In this document: positions 18,301 through 24,962 of the stretch, one piece after another
Layout: every line of letters starts with the position of its first letter
Position numbering within the stretch: position 1 is the stretch's first letter
The notes under the pieces: generated by a model
Seen by the model: the letters and a program-made list of their open reading frames with translations, nothing else
The model's database searches: none
What the model was told of the DNA's origin: nothing
Source of the DNA: Arthrobacter sp. HY1533
GTDB taxonomy: Bacteria > Actinomycetota > Actinomycetes > Actinomycetales > Micrococcaceae
Length of the DNA: 64,000 bases
Direction of reading: 5' to 3'
Assembly: GCF_027568515.1 (NCBI RefSeq)
Contig: NZ_JANKZF010000012.1
Coordinates: forward strand, 1-64,000
Translations under genes and position numbers: made by a program

Positions 18301-18777
18301 CCCGCCGGCTCCGCCATCAAGGTGGATATTGGCAACAGCGGGGTGGCAGCCGGCTACTGCCTCAAGCTCTACACGAATGCCGATGGTTCGCTCGAGGCCC
18401 GGGTTCCCACGGGGGACATGGTGGCCACCGAATGCACGGGCGCAGCCAACGAGAGGTGGGTCATGGACGCCCGCGGTGCCGTGCACAGCGTTGCCCGCCC
18501 GGATCTGTGCATCACCAGCACCAACCCGAGCAGGCCAAGCAACTGCGACGCATCCAATGTGTCCCAGCAATGGATATACACGGCCGACGGCCACCTGAAC
18601 TCGGTGGCCTCGCCCGGCTACTCCGTCGACCTGAACCGGGCCACGCGGCTGCCCATCCTGTACCAAACCTCAGGGGGCAGCAACCAGAAATGGGTTGGCC
18701 TGGGCAACACCACGGTGCCGGCATTGGTGGCGCTCGATGCGGCGACGTTGAAAAAGTTGGGGGAGCTGGGACTCTAA
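15301..18777 (+). CDS. secreted M66-like zinc metalloprotease with ricin-type lectin tail
   Basis: 1158 residues from a GTG with AGGA five nt upstream. A signal peptide (lysines, then MLTGAVLAMMVGGTLPATAAPA) is followed by two similar ~115-residue beta-rich repeats (~55-285), each with YTVGEKVNYTF/YAVGEAVDYTF and CTTAKHTVT motifs. The catalytic domain has the metzincin motif H618-ELGH-SYGLGH628 and overall resembles M66 proteases (StcE/dictomallein), which cleave mucin-type glycoproteins. The final ~130 residues look like a ricin-B lectin fold (AGYCLKLY, CTGAANERWVMDA, DLCITS). It is exported and not wall-anchored. The M66 assignment rests on the motif and architecture; a related gametolysin-like family is the alternative. 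Confidence 0.8.
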   Translation: MKKTPPFTGPKRNATGKAMLTGAVLAMMVGGTLPATAAPAVPLNASAFVLAAGTAAIDISGVSITGQLTDVTRDVLLNPYTVGEKVNYTFKVTNGRAQTVTVVPLSGDFKPFIPADGGGNCRYMNLLAGASYNCTTAKHTVTAADLAAGFFNTTTSWQVGSETKTLSTPAVNLRAGAATAVGQLSISGTPTNPQRNTTTSPYAVGEAVDYTFTIRNNGSSAVEVAAVAGAFAPFLPADGAGNCSQPSLAAGASYSCTTAKHTVTREELDRGYFLPVTSWRADTATIAVTTDPVKLGTPLEDPAAGYLNAAPADRGLGFHDVDKTGAPRAIRNDLSAGPLTGMVEFAQSLTVNPAGNDAAEMPDLVAERQALLLFTPSQATSSVSVAASVKGVAKGVFTLKAPASLPETDANFPAGRPSVVYSKRAWSVDLPWDVVVPGLALTFTAADGGTGTLPASNITMVPPSELVINNIELGMLTTPNMNGDHAFINKPAQSAADYFQTIPVSKLVMAKYESVQLNKVIVANGNIYTPENPSVTNGDVYSGDMRENVGKAQVSTGINLANFGQTSGPMNQQQPSLYNQRIIHHSAGLYANGRAEHGLSGGNGMATIYSSSGNELSHELGHSYGLGHYPGQNSSLPGDAATINATHHADSGWGWNAYRGALRSNLRMGDYQPDGVSINNLPFTQTFGGAYNYLVDAMSGGWVESKYSNYTLHTGYSADRIQESWTNVVPDLAYPSGYRNWDAATQGYVDAKVLNPAFNSLRPTAVGVPVVTLLGGYVPADSSKAVLYPAFRSNWGNAFNYPAPVLDGPAATRVCWMDVDFQDGSAKAFALSGGVSGVPVGNALQFNINIAQADAPTGAQLSCRQNGVTSQYGNRIDIATDSPAMPAAETIGQEAGYTAVRDAELPALQAELESLAASAFPLLGTGSSVALATWQGSLDLLSPAAKTVAQKILALDAAAGNAEKFVRYYQDTMGSAATQQRFKELLGNSGLTPSAATPVVPAGSAIKVDIGNSGVAAGYCLKLYTNADGSLEARVPTGDMVATECTGAANERWVMDARGAVHSVARPDLCITSTNPSRPSNCDASNVSQQWIYTADGHLNSVASPGYSVDLNRATRLPILYQTSGGSNQKWVGLGNTTVPALVALDAATLKKLGELGL

Positions 18778-18794
18778 CGCCCGGTTACAAGAAA

Positions 18795-18839
18795 AAGGAC
18801 CGCCCGCACGCACCGTGAAGGTGCGTGCGGGCGGTCCTT
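18795..18839. terminator. bidirectional terminator hairpin
   Basis: A perfect 20-bp stem (arms 18795-18814 and 18820-18839, core GGACCGCCCGCACG) with a five-base GTGAA loop, between the convergent protease and VOC genes. An A5 tract on the left gives a T-run for the minus-strand gene. Confidence 0.8.
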
Positions 18840-18882
18840 ATGACTGTGGGGGTTCTCTTGAAATGCCTAGGCCAGGGGCTGG

Positions 18883-19659
18883 CTAGGCCAGGGGCTGGAT
18901 CAGCTTGAACATGGCGCCCGTGCAGTCGGTGAGCCCGGCAAGCCGGCCGTAGGGGGTGTCCTCGGCCTCGTTGATGACCGTGGCACCCAAGGTCAGGGCC
19001 TTCGCCACGGAGGCATCGGCGTCGTCCACCTGGAAGTAAACCTCCCAGTGGGAGGGCACCTCGTCGGGAAGGTAGCCGGCGGCATCCATGACGCCGGCCA
19101 GCTCCTTCTCGCCGTCAACCAGGGTGGTGTAGCGGAACTCCGGGCTGTCGCCCATGACCTTGGGGGTCAGGCCAAAGACGCCCGTGTAGAAGTCGACGGC
19201 GGCCGGGTAGTCCTTGCTGTGCAGCTCGTGCCAGGCCGAGGCGCCGTTTTCCTCGTGGGCCTGGAAGCCCGTGTGCCCGCCGAATTCCCAGAGCCCAATG
19301 GACGCGCCGCCGGGATCGCCGAGCATGGCCATCTTCCCTTGTTCCGGCACCTCCATGGGATCCATGTAGGCGATGGCCCCGGCGTCCTTGGCGGAGGCCA
19401 CGGCCGCGTCGATGTCGTCAACGCGCAGGTACGTGCTCCACATGTCCGGGTAGCCCTGGCCATCTTCCTGGCTCTGCATCAGGCCGGCAACGCTCTTGCC
19501 GTCCTTGTACGCCATGGTGTAGCCGCCGTACTTTTCCTCATCCCCGGTTTCGTAGTTCCAGCCGAACAATGCGGTGTAAAACTCCTGGGACTTCGCCATG
19601 TTGGAGGTCATCAGGTCAATCCAGCACGGTGCGCCGGCGGGGAATTCTTGCTCGGTCAT
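18883..19659 (-). CDS. tandem VOC (glyoxalase/bleomycin-resistance fold) protein
   Basis: 258 residues with two VOC domains. The first begins PCWIDLMTSNMAKSQEFYTALFGW and the second ASAWHELHSKDYPAAVDFYTGVFG. This two-domain layout matches the hydroxylase/27-kDa antigen group of Actinobacteria, whose reactions are mostly unknown. The ATG at 19659 has AGGAGT upstream. The last codons (CAGCCCCTGGCC then TAG) lie in a 16-bp tandem duplication (~18866-18897), so a recent duplication touches the C-terminus without changing the frame. Confidence 0.8.
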   Translation of the reverse strand: MTEQEFPAGAPCWIDLMTSNMAKSQEFYTALFGWNYETGDEEKYGGYTMAYKDGKSVAGLMQSQEDGQGYPDMWSTYLRVDDIDAAVASAKDAGAIAYMDPMEVPEQGKMAMLGDPGGASIGLWEFGGHTGFQAHEENGASAWHELHSKDYPAAVDFYTGVFGLTPKVMGDSPEFRYTTLVDGEKELAGVMDAAGYLPDEVPSHWEVYFQVDDADASVAKALTLGATVINEAEDTPYGRLAGLTDCTGAMFKLIQPLA

Positions 19660-19734
19660 GGTCACTCCTGGTTGTGGAGAAAGGGGGAACAATTCAAGAG
19701 CCTATGCCCGGGAAAGGTCCGCCACAAGGGCAAA

Positions 19735-19798
19735 AAGGCGCCCGCACACTGGGAATTCACCGGGTGTTCGCCGGTGGGTTCCAGTGCGCGGGCGCCTT
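19735..19798 (-). terminator. terminator for yajQ
   Basis: Arms 19735-19752 and 19781-19798 pair over 18 bp with one wobble, and an inner CACCGG/CCGGTG stem is nested inside. Read on the minus strand, the stem is followed by TTTTT, a standard intrinsic terminator. Confidence 0.8.
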
Positions 19799-19811
19799 GG
19801 GTTGCTGCGGA

Positions 19812-20300
19812 CTAGCGCAGGTTCACGAACTGCAGGTCCGCGTCCTCAAACTTGCGCAGCAGGGCCATGACATCCTGCAGGTCGTCGCGGCTCTTGGAGC
19901 TCACGCGGAGTTCGTCGCCCTGGATGGTGGACTTGACGCCCTTGGGGCCCTCGTCGCGGATGAGCTTGTTGATCTTCTTCGCCACGTCCTGGGCGATGCC
20001 CTCCTTGATTTCGGCTTCAAGGCGGTATTCCTTGCCGGATGCAAAGGGCTCGCCGGCGTCGAGGGACTTCAGGGAGATGCCGCGCTTGATCAGCTTGGAT
20101 TCGAAAACGTCCATGACGGCCATGACGCGCTCTTCGGAGTTGGCCTTGATCAGGATCTTTTCGCCGCTGAAGTCGATCTCAGCGCCGACCCCCTTGAAGT
20201 CGTAGCGCTGGATGACTTCCTTCTGGGCCTGGTGCAGCGCATTGGCCACCTCCTGCTTGTCGACCTTGCTGACGACGTCAAACGTTGACTCACTTGCCAT
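19812..20300 (-). CDS. yajQ: YajQ-family nucleotide-binding protein
   Basis: 162 residues from MASEST, with ribosome site GGAAGGTGGAG upstream. The protein matches UPF0234/YajQ along its whole length (STFDVVSKVDKQEVANALHQ; RYDFKG; KEYRLEAEIKEGIAQDVAKKINK; DELRVSSKSRDDLQ). Members bind cyclic di-GMP or other nucleotides in some bacteria; the actinobacterial role is not established. A TAGGCT hexamer around 20344-20349 on the minus strand is a likely -10 for it. Confidence 0.92.
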   Translation of the reverse strand: MASESTFDVVSKVDKQEVANALHQAQKEVIQRYDFKGVGAEIDFSGEKILIKANSEERVMAVMDVFESKLIKRGISLKSLDAGEPFASGKEYRLEAEIKEGIAQDVAKKINKLIRDEGPKGVKSTIQGDELRVSSKSRDDLQDVMALLRKFEDADLQFVNLR

Positions 20301-20458
20301 GATTGCTCCACCTTCCAAAAAATATGGGCGATTTACTTGGATCTAAGCCTATCGCCCGAGGGCCCCAAGTCGAGCGAAGCGAGATTTGGGAGGGCGCGAG
20401 GCGCTATCGCGCGAGGGGCGCAAGTGGGGAGTAGGGGGATTTGCCGCTCACAGAATCC

Positions 20459-20473
20459 TCGTAGGGTCCCTAC
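20459..20473. promoter_or_regulatory. perfect palindrome in gap before a small membrane-protein gene
   Basis: CGTAGGGTCCCTACG is a perfect 7-1-7 palindrome 64 bp before the 20537 start, in the divergent gap shared with yajQ. Possible operator; no regulator can be assigned. Confidence 0.3.
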
Positions 20474-20536
20474 GGCAACTGCACATGTGGCCTCGGCATA
20501 GTTGCTTGTGTAGAGACCGCCACACCAGGAGGAACG

Positions 20537-20899
20537 ATGTCTGCCAACGGAACCGAACCCCACCCAGCTGCAAAAGCCGCCGCACTGCCTCTGACGGGGT
20601 TGCCCGCCATCGGAACCGGGCCCAAGGTTGCCAGGAAATCCGTTGCAACCACCATGGCCGCCGTCACCCTGGCCGCTGCAGCAGTTTTGGGGGCGCCAGG
20701 CCTGGTGGGCGGCAGCGCCCCGACTCTTGACCCGGCGAGCATCATTGCATCCCCGCCGAACTCCACGGAGCAGCGCATTGCCGGGGTCCATGAGGACATG
20801 GCGCGCGCCGTTGCGCTGCAGCAGGTCACGGCCGAACAGGCTGCCTTCCTGGAACGCCAGCTTGTCCGCCGGATCCAGGGCGGCACGGCGGATGCCTGA
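20537..20899 (+). CDS. small single-span membrane or exported protein, unknown
   Basis: 120 residues, not recognised. The start is secure: AGGAGGAACGATG has an ideal ribosome site. About 35 cytoplasm-like residues precede one hydrophobic segment (VATTMAAVTLAAAAVLGAPGL), and a helical C-terminal part (STEQRIAGVHEDMARAVALQ, then VTAEQAAFLERQL) follows. No domain can be named. It stands alone, divergent from yajQ and upstream of tRNA-Tyr. Confidence 0.6.
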   Translation: MSANGTEPHPAAKAAALPLTGLPAIGTGPKVARKSVATTMAAVTLAAAAVLGAPGLVGGSAPTLDPASIIASPPNSTEQRIAGVHEDMARAVALQQVTAEQAAFLERQLVRRIQGGTADA

Positions 20900-21086
20900 G
20901 CGGGCCGGACAGGCAATCCGAACTCAGCGATTGGAGCAGGAAATGTACCGCCACCAACCTGGAATTTGGCCGAACTGAGGCGCTGAGAGCGCTCGATTTT
21001 ATTCTTGAGCAAATCCCCTGTATTGTTTTACTGCTCCCACTTGCTGGGGGCGAAAGTCGGACCTGAAGCTGGGTTTGGCTGGCCAT

Positions 21087-21168
21087 GGCAGATTACCCGA
21101 GTGGCCAAAGGGGGCTGACTGTAAATCAGCTGGCAACGCCTTCACTGGTTCGAATCCAGTATCTGCCA
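21087..21168 (+). tRNA. tRNA-Tyr (GTA)
   Basis: An 82-nt class II tRNA. Acceptor arms GGCAGAT (21087-21093) and ATCTGCC (21161-21167) pair fully. The anticodon stem-loop CTGACTGTAAATCAG shows GTA, and the T-loop stem ACTGGTTCGAATCCAGT is canonical. The CCA tail is not encoded. It has an extra-long variable arm, as expected for bacterial tRNA-Tyr. Confidence 0.96.
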
Positions 21169-21177
21169 CCGCACCGG

Positions 21178-21221
21178 AAAACCCGGAACCAAGCGATCTT
21201 CGCCTGGTTCCGGGTTTTTTG
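21178..21221 (+). terminator. intrinsic terminator after tRNA-Tyr
   Basis: AAAACCCGGAACCA pairs with TGGTTCCGGGTTTTTT around a 13-base loop, leaving a run of six T. It lies 10 bp after the tRNA. Confidence 0.9.
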
Positions 21222-21277
21222 TTTCCCGGATCTTGCCCGGCACCTCCGTGCGGGCCGGGGCGAACTACAGTTAAGGC

Positions 21278-22057
21278 ATGGAATATCTGGTGCCGCTGCT
21301 CATTGTGCTTGTCATTGTCATTGCCGCAGTTGTTGCTGTTCGGCTGCTGGGCCGGCGCAACAGGCCAGCCGGCAACAAGACTGGCAACCAGGCCGTCGGC
21401 GGCCCCCGCCGGGGCCGCGAGCCCACCCGTGAAGATGCCGTTGAAGCCAGTTCCCGCCTGAGTCCTCAGGAGCATCGCAGGATTTACTCCATGATCGCGC
21501 AGGGCCAGGTGCTCAATGCCGTGAAGGAGTACCGCAAGGCCACTCGCCTGGGGCTCGGAGAGTCTGCCGCCGCCGTGGCGGCCCTGGCACAGTTCCCGCA
21601 GCCCACGCCGGAACCGGTCGTGCCTGCCGTTTCCGCTGATCCTTCCGCCGCCGGGGACGCCCCGGCAGGTGACGGGACCCCCGCAACGGTGGAGGTTGTC
21701 CCCGGCCTGCCGCCCATGGACGCGAATTGGACGGTGGAGGACATCATCAATGCCGCCCCCGTGGATGCGCCATCCCCGGCTCCGGAAGCAGCTCTTCCAT
21801 CGGCGGCTGTGCAGGCTGCTGCCCAGCAGGTGCCTAACCCCGTGGCCGGCAGCTACCGCTACCGCGCCATAGTTTCCAGGGGCAATGACGTGCGTGAGGT
21901 TGCCAGCACCCGGTTGAATGAGCAGGTGTTTGACGCCATCAAGGAGTTGGCCCGGGCAGGGGACAGGGATGGGGCCGCAGCGCTGCTGCGCGGCCACGCC
22001 GAGATCGGGGCGGCGGAGGCCCGGGAGTTTGTGGACATGATCGGCCCGGAAGACTAG
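21278..22057 (+). CDS. membrane-anchored protein with two L7/L12-like C-terminal motifs
   Basis: 259 residues. One N-terminal span (YLVPLLIVLVIVIAAVVAV) is followed by a basic stretch. IYSMIAQGQVLNAVKEYRKA and its continuation RLGLGESAAAVAAL (residues ~70-105) match the helix pair of the ribosomal L7/L12 C-terminal-like domain found in many actinobacterial proteins. After a Pro/Ala linker a second copy appears (IKELARAGDRDGAAALLRGH, then IGAAEAREFVDMI). Function unknown. TACAGT ends six nt before the ATG, so it is probably leaderless. Confidence 0.7.
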   Translation: MEYLVPLLIVLVIVIAAVVAVRLLGRRNRPAGNKTGNQAVGGPRRGREPTREDAVEASSRLSPQEHRRIYSMIAQGQVLNAVKEYRKATRLGLGESAAAVAALAQFPQPTPEPVVPAVSADPSAAGDAPAGDGTPATVEVVPGLPPMDANWTVEDIINAAPVDAPSPAPEAALPSAAVQAAAQQVPNPVAGSYRYRAIVSRGNDVREVASTRLNEQVFDAIKELARAGDRDGAAALLRGHAEIGAAEAREFVDMIGPED

Positions 22058-22070
22058 ATCGAATTGCAGA

Positions 22071-22107
22071 AGCGCCCGGTCCCCAAAAGGGGCCGGGCGC
22101 TTTTTTT
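22071..22107 (+). terminator. intrinsic terminator
   Basis: AGCGCCCGG...CCC pairs with GGG...CCGGGCGCT around AAAA, followed by a run of T. It lies 13 bp after the 22057 stop and can serve both convergent genes. Confidence 0.9.
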
Positions 22108-22116
22108 GTGTGCGGT

Positions 22117-22359
22117 TTAGCTGGCCCGCTGTTCGCTTTCGAGCACGAATCCGTCCTGGTGGTGGATCAGCTGGCGGCCCATGCCGGCGTCGAGCTGGAT
22201 CCACAGGCACTGGCGGTCGTTGGACAGTGTCTCCACGCGGCCGGACAGCCGCCATCCGCGGCTGTTTACCAGGGCCACGGGCTCGTCCTTGGCCAGGACT
22301 GGCCACACGTCATGGTGCTCGGGGTCGATGAAAGCTCGGTGGTGAATGGGGCGTGTCAT
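22117..22359 (-). CDS. small conserved-looking protein, unknown
   Basis: 80 residues from MTRPIHHRAF, not recognised. The ATG at 22359 is chosen because AGGAGA sits four nt upstream; an in-frame ATG at 22383 lacks one. The protein is rich in H, W and charged residues (DPEHHDVWPVLAKDEPVALV; SRGWRLSGRVETL; RQCLWIQLD) and has no membrane span. The repeated valine/tryptophan pattern suggests a small beta-barrel, but no domain can be named. Confidence 0.6.
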   Translation of the reverse strand: MTRPIHHRAFIDPEHHDVWPVLAKDEPVALVNSRGWRLSGRVETLSNDRQCLWIQLDAGMGRQLIHHQDGFVLESEQRAS

Positions 22360-22511
22360 GGGGTCTCCTGGTGTGAAAGTCATCGCTGCTTCCTTGAAAT
22401 CGTTAGTCAACACCCCCAGCTTGGGTGAAACAGGTGAACTCCCTGTGAACTTGGTGTGTCCGCGTGTCCAAGAATCCATGAAGGTGCGTCTGGCTGTTTT
22501 GTCACAGGTAC

Positions 22512-22549
22512 TTGACTGTTAGGTAGCCTAATAGTTAGGCTACCTAATT
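22512..22549 (+). promoter_or_regulatory. marR promoter with perfect MarR-type operator
   Basis: TTGACT (22512-22517) and TAGGCT (22536-22541) form a promoter with 18-nt spacing. A perfect inverted repeat TTAGGTAGCCTAA (22519-22531) and TTAGGCTACCTAA (22535-22547) fills the space between them and covers the -10. It ends two nt before the ATG, so no ribosome site fits. The message is probably leaderless and autorepressed. Confidence 0.75.
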
Positions 22550-22996
22550 ATGAACGAAAGCCAGCTTGAACTTGCCCGCCGCTACCGCGACATCCTGCGC
22601 CAGGCCGTGTTCCTGGTCCGTTCCATGGATCCCGAGGGTGACCTCAGCATTGCGCACTTGAGCACGCTGAACATGGTCGCCGAGGAGCCCCTGCGGGTGG
22701 GCGCCATTGCGCGCAACTCCGGCATCAGGGTGCCCAGCGCCACCGAGCAGGTCATCAAGCTTGAGACTGCCGGCCTGGTGGAACGCGTCGCCGACCCCGA
22801 CGACGCCCGGGTGGTCCTTGTCCGGCTCACCGAGCAGGGACAGGCCATGCGGGCGAAGGAAAACAAGCACCGCAATGCGGCCATGGCGAGGGCCCTGGAA
22901 ACCCTCAACGAGGGGGAGCGGGATGCCATTTCCGTCGCCATCCCCGCCATTGCCAAGCTCAATGAGGCCTTGGCAAAGCAGTCCGCTGCCGGCTGA
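22550..22996 (+). CDS. MarR-family transcriptional regulator
   Basis: 148 residues with the MarR winged-helix pattern: LSTLNMVAEEPLRVGAIARN, then GIRVPSATEQVIKLETAGLVERV and the wing DPDDARVVLVRLTEQGQAM. It should repress its own gene and the MFS exporter 81 bp downstream through the perfect operator at 22519-22547. The ligand is unknown. The C-terminal helix carries the dimer interface. Confidence 0.9.
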   Translation: MNESQLELARRYRDILRQAVFLVRSMDPEGDLSIAHLSTLNMVAEEPLRVGAIARNSGIRVPSATEQVIKLETAGLVERVADPDDARVVLVRLTEQGQAMRAKENKHRNAAMARALETLNEGERDAISVAIPAIAKLNEALAKQSAAG

Positions 22997-23077
22997 AGCA
23001 GCCGCCCATCTCGGCCGCGTGCTGGGCCCGGGCGCCCGGCGTCGAACTTTATGAAGAAACCAAACAAGGAGAAAACA

Positions 23078-24307
23078 GTGCAGGCCAGTGCCGCAACGGA
23101 CACACACCACCAAGGTGGCGGGGCGCTCCAATCGGAAAAGTCGTCAATGCTCAAGCAGCCCAAGGCGGTGTGGGCGGTGGCTTTCGCGGCCGTCTTCGCG
23201 TTCATGGGGATCGGGCTGGTGGACCCCATCCTGCCGGCCATCGCCGAGAACCTGAAGGCCACGCCCAGTGAGGTCTCGCTGCTGTTCACGAGCTACTTCC
23301 TGGTCACGGCCATCGCCATGCTGGTCACCGGATTTGTGTCCTCGAGGATCGGCGGCAAGAAGACCCTGCTGATCGGCCTGGGCATCATCGTGGTGTTCTC
23401 CGCCCTTTCCGGGATGTCCAACTCGGTGGATGCGCTGGTGGGCTTCCGGGCCGGCTGGGGCCTGGGCAACGCGCTGTTCGTGGCCACCTCCCTTGCCGTC
23501 ATGGTGGGCGTAGCCTCCGGCGGCGCGGCCACGGCCATCATCCTGTACGAGGCCGCACTGGGGCTGGGCCTCTCGCTCGGCCCGCTCATGGGCGCCCTGC
23601 TGGGTGGCTGGCAGTGGCGTGCACCGTTCTTCGGCACCGCAACCGCCATGGCCATCGCCTTCATCCTGCTGGTGGTGCTGCTGCCCAAGACCCCGGCCCC
23701 CGCCGTGAAGACCCGGCTGCGCGACCCCCTGCTGGCCCTGGGCCACAAGGGCCTGCGCACCACGGCCGGCAGTGCACTTTTCTACAACTACGGCTTCTTC
23801 ACCATCCTGGCGTTCGTGCCGTTCATCCTGGGCTTTGACGCCTACGGAATCGGAGCCGTGTTCTTCGGCTGGGGCGTGGCCGTGGCCGTGTTCTCCGTCT
23901 TCGTGGCCCCCGTGGTGCAGCGCCGCTTCGGCGCCACCACGTCACTGACCGCCTCCCTGCTGGGCCTCATGCTGATCCTGGCCGGCCTGGCACTTTCCGC
24001 CGGGCACTCCGTCACGGTCATCGTGGTGCTGACCATTGCCTCCGGCGCCCTGCTGGGCATCAACAACACGCTGTTCACCGAAATGGCCATGTCCGTCTCG
24101 GATTCGCCGCGCCCCGTGGCCAGCGCCGGCTACAACTTTGTGCGCTGGATGGGCGGGGCCCTGGCACCATTCCTGGCCGCCAAGATCGCCGAGCACTCCT
24201 CCGCAGCCGTGACGTTCTGGGTGGCCGCGGCAATGGTGCTGGTCAGTGCTGCCGTGATCTTCGGTGGGCGCAAGTTCCTCACCGCGCACCAACCCCACGG
24301 CGTGTAG
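23078..24307 (+). CDS. MFS drug/metabolite exporter
   Basis: 409 residues from a GTG preceded by AAGGAGA; an ATG nine codons earlier has no good ribosome site. About 12 membrane spans are present, with an early FMGIGLVDPILPAIAENL and the motif-A-like SRIGGKKTLLIGLG loop of the DHA-type exporters. Downstream of a MarR gene, this is a typical repressor-efflux pair for a toxic small molecule. It is followed by a thioredoxin gene with its own start signal. Confidence 0.88.
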   Translation: MQASAATDTHHQGGGALQSEKSSMLKQPKAVWAVAFAAVFAFMGIGLVDPILPAIAENLKATPSEVSLLFTSYFLVTAIAMLVTGFVSSRIGGKKTLLIGLGIIVVFSALSGMSNSVDALVGFRAGWGLGNALFVATSLAVMVGVASGGAATAIILYEAALGLGLSLGPLMGALLGGWQWRAPFFGTATAMAIAFILLVVLLPKTPAPAVKTRLRDPLLALGHKGLRTTAGSALFYNYGFFTILAFVPFILGFDAYGIGAVFFGWGVAVAVFSVFVAPVVQRRFGATTSLTASLLGLMLILAGLALSAGHSVTVIVVLTIASGALLGINNTLFTEMAMSVSDSPRPVASAGYNFVRWMGGALAPFLAAKIAEHSSAAVTFWVAAAMVLVSAAVIFGGRKFLTAHQPHGV

Positions 24308-24371
24308 CCGGGGCTCACGCGCTCAGCGAAACCGGTAGCCATGGTTTCTGCGGTCACGTACCGTGGAAACC

Positions 24372-24752
24372 ATGGCTACAGTTGAAATCACCACAGAATC
24401 TTTTGGACCCACCATTGAAGGCAACGACATTGTGATCGTTGATTTCTGGGCGTCCTGGTGCCAGCCCTGCGTGCGCTTTGCGCCCACCTTTGAGGCTGCC
24501 TCCGAGAAGCACGACGACGTCGTGTTCGGCAAGGTCGACACCGAGGCACAGCAGCAGTTGGCTGCCGAAGCCAACATCACCTCCATCCCCACGCTGATGG
24601 CGTTCCGCGAAAAGGTGCTTGTCTTCGCCCAGCCCGGCGCCCTGAACGGCACCCAGCTGGACTCGGTCATCGACGCCGTCAAGGCCCTGGACATGAAGGA
24701 AGTCCACGCAGCCGTGGCCGCCAAGCAGGCCGAGGCGCCGGCAGCCGAGTAG
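24372..24752 (+). CDS. thioredoxin-fold protein
   Basis: 126 residues. The thioredoxin fold is clear (VIVDFWASWCQPCVRFAPTFE; KVDTEAQQQLAAEANITSIPTLMAFR, with the cis-proline in SIPT). The active site is WCQPC instead of the usual WCGPC, a change that tends to alter redox potential. A 20-residue Ala/Glu-rich C-terminal tail is added. TACCGT ends seven nt before the ATG, pointing to a leaderless start. It stands alone and is followed by a terminator. Confidence 0.9.
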   Translation: MATVEITTESFGPTIEGNDIVIVDFWASWCQPCVRFAPTFEAASEKHDDVVFGKVDTEAQQQLAAEANITSIPTLMAFREKVLVFAQPGALNGTQLDSVIDAVKALDMKEVHAAVAAKQAEAPAAE

Positions 24753-24772
24753 GCGCCGGACCCGCAGCAACA

Positions 24773-24808
24773 AATGAGGCCCGTCACCTTCCGGTGACGG
24801 GCCTCATT
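24773..24808 (+). terminator. terminator after thioredoxin gene
   Basis: AATGAGGCCCGTCACC (24773-24788) and GGTGACGGGCCTCATT (24793-24808) form a perfect 16-bp stem with a TTCC loop. There is no T-run. Confidence 0.75.
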
Positions 24809-24844
24809 GCGCTGGCGGGTCGGGCCGCCGTCGGGCTTTCAGCG

Positions 24845-24946
24845 CCGAGTCTGACGGAGCGTGGTCGAATCCGACGTTGCGCAACGTCTCTGCGGACGCT
24901 TTCCGTCAGACTCGGGAAATCACGCGTTGCTTTCCGTCAGACTCGG
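24845..24946. repeat. nested inverted-repeat element between convergent genes
   Basis: The arm CCGAGTCTGACGGA (24845-24858) has two inverted copies, TCCGTCAGACTCGG at 24902-24915 and 24933-24946. A perfect 16-bp palindrome GACGTTGCGCAACGTC (24873-24888) sits between the arms. It lies between the convergent thioredoxin and monooxygenase genes and resembles the plan of the elements at 41.1 and 46.0 kb. Confidence 0.7.
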
Positions 24947-24962
24947 CGGCAGGGTGCCTCGG

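Noticed and set aside
21087-21168. tRNA-Tyr as an integration site
   Set aside because: No integrase gene and no repeated tRNA 3' end were seen in the window.
22383-22479. N-terminal extension of the 80-residue gene resembling a translated tRNA T-arm
   Set aside because: The stretch pairs poorly and has no T-loop consensus; no tRNA remnant can be supported, so it was left as non-coding.
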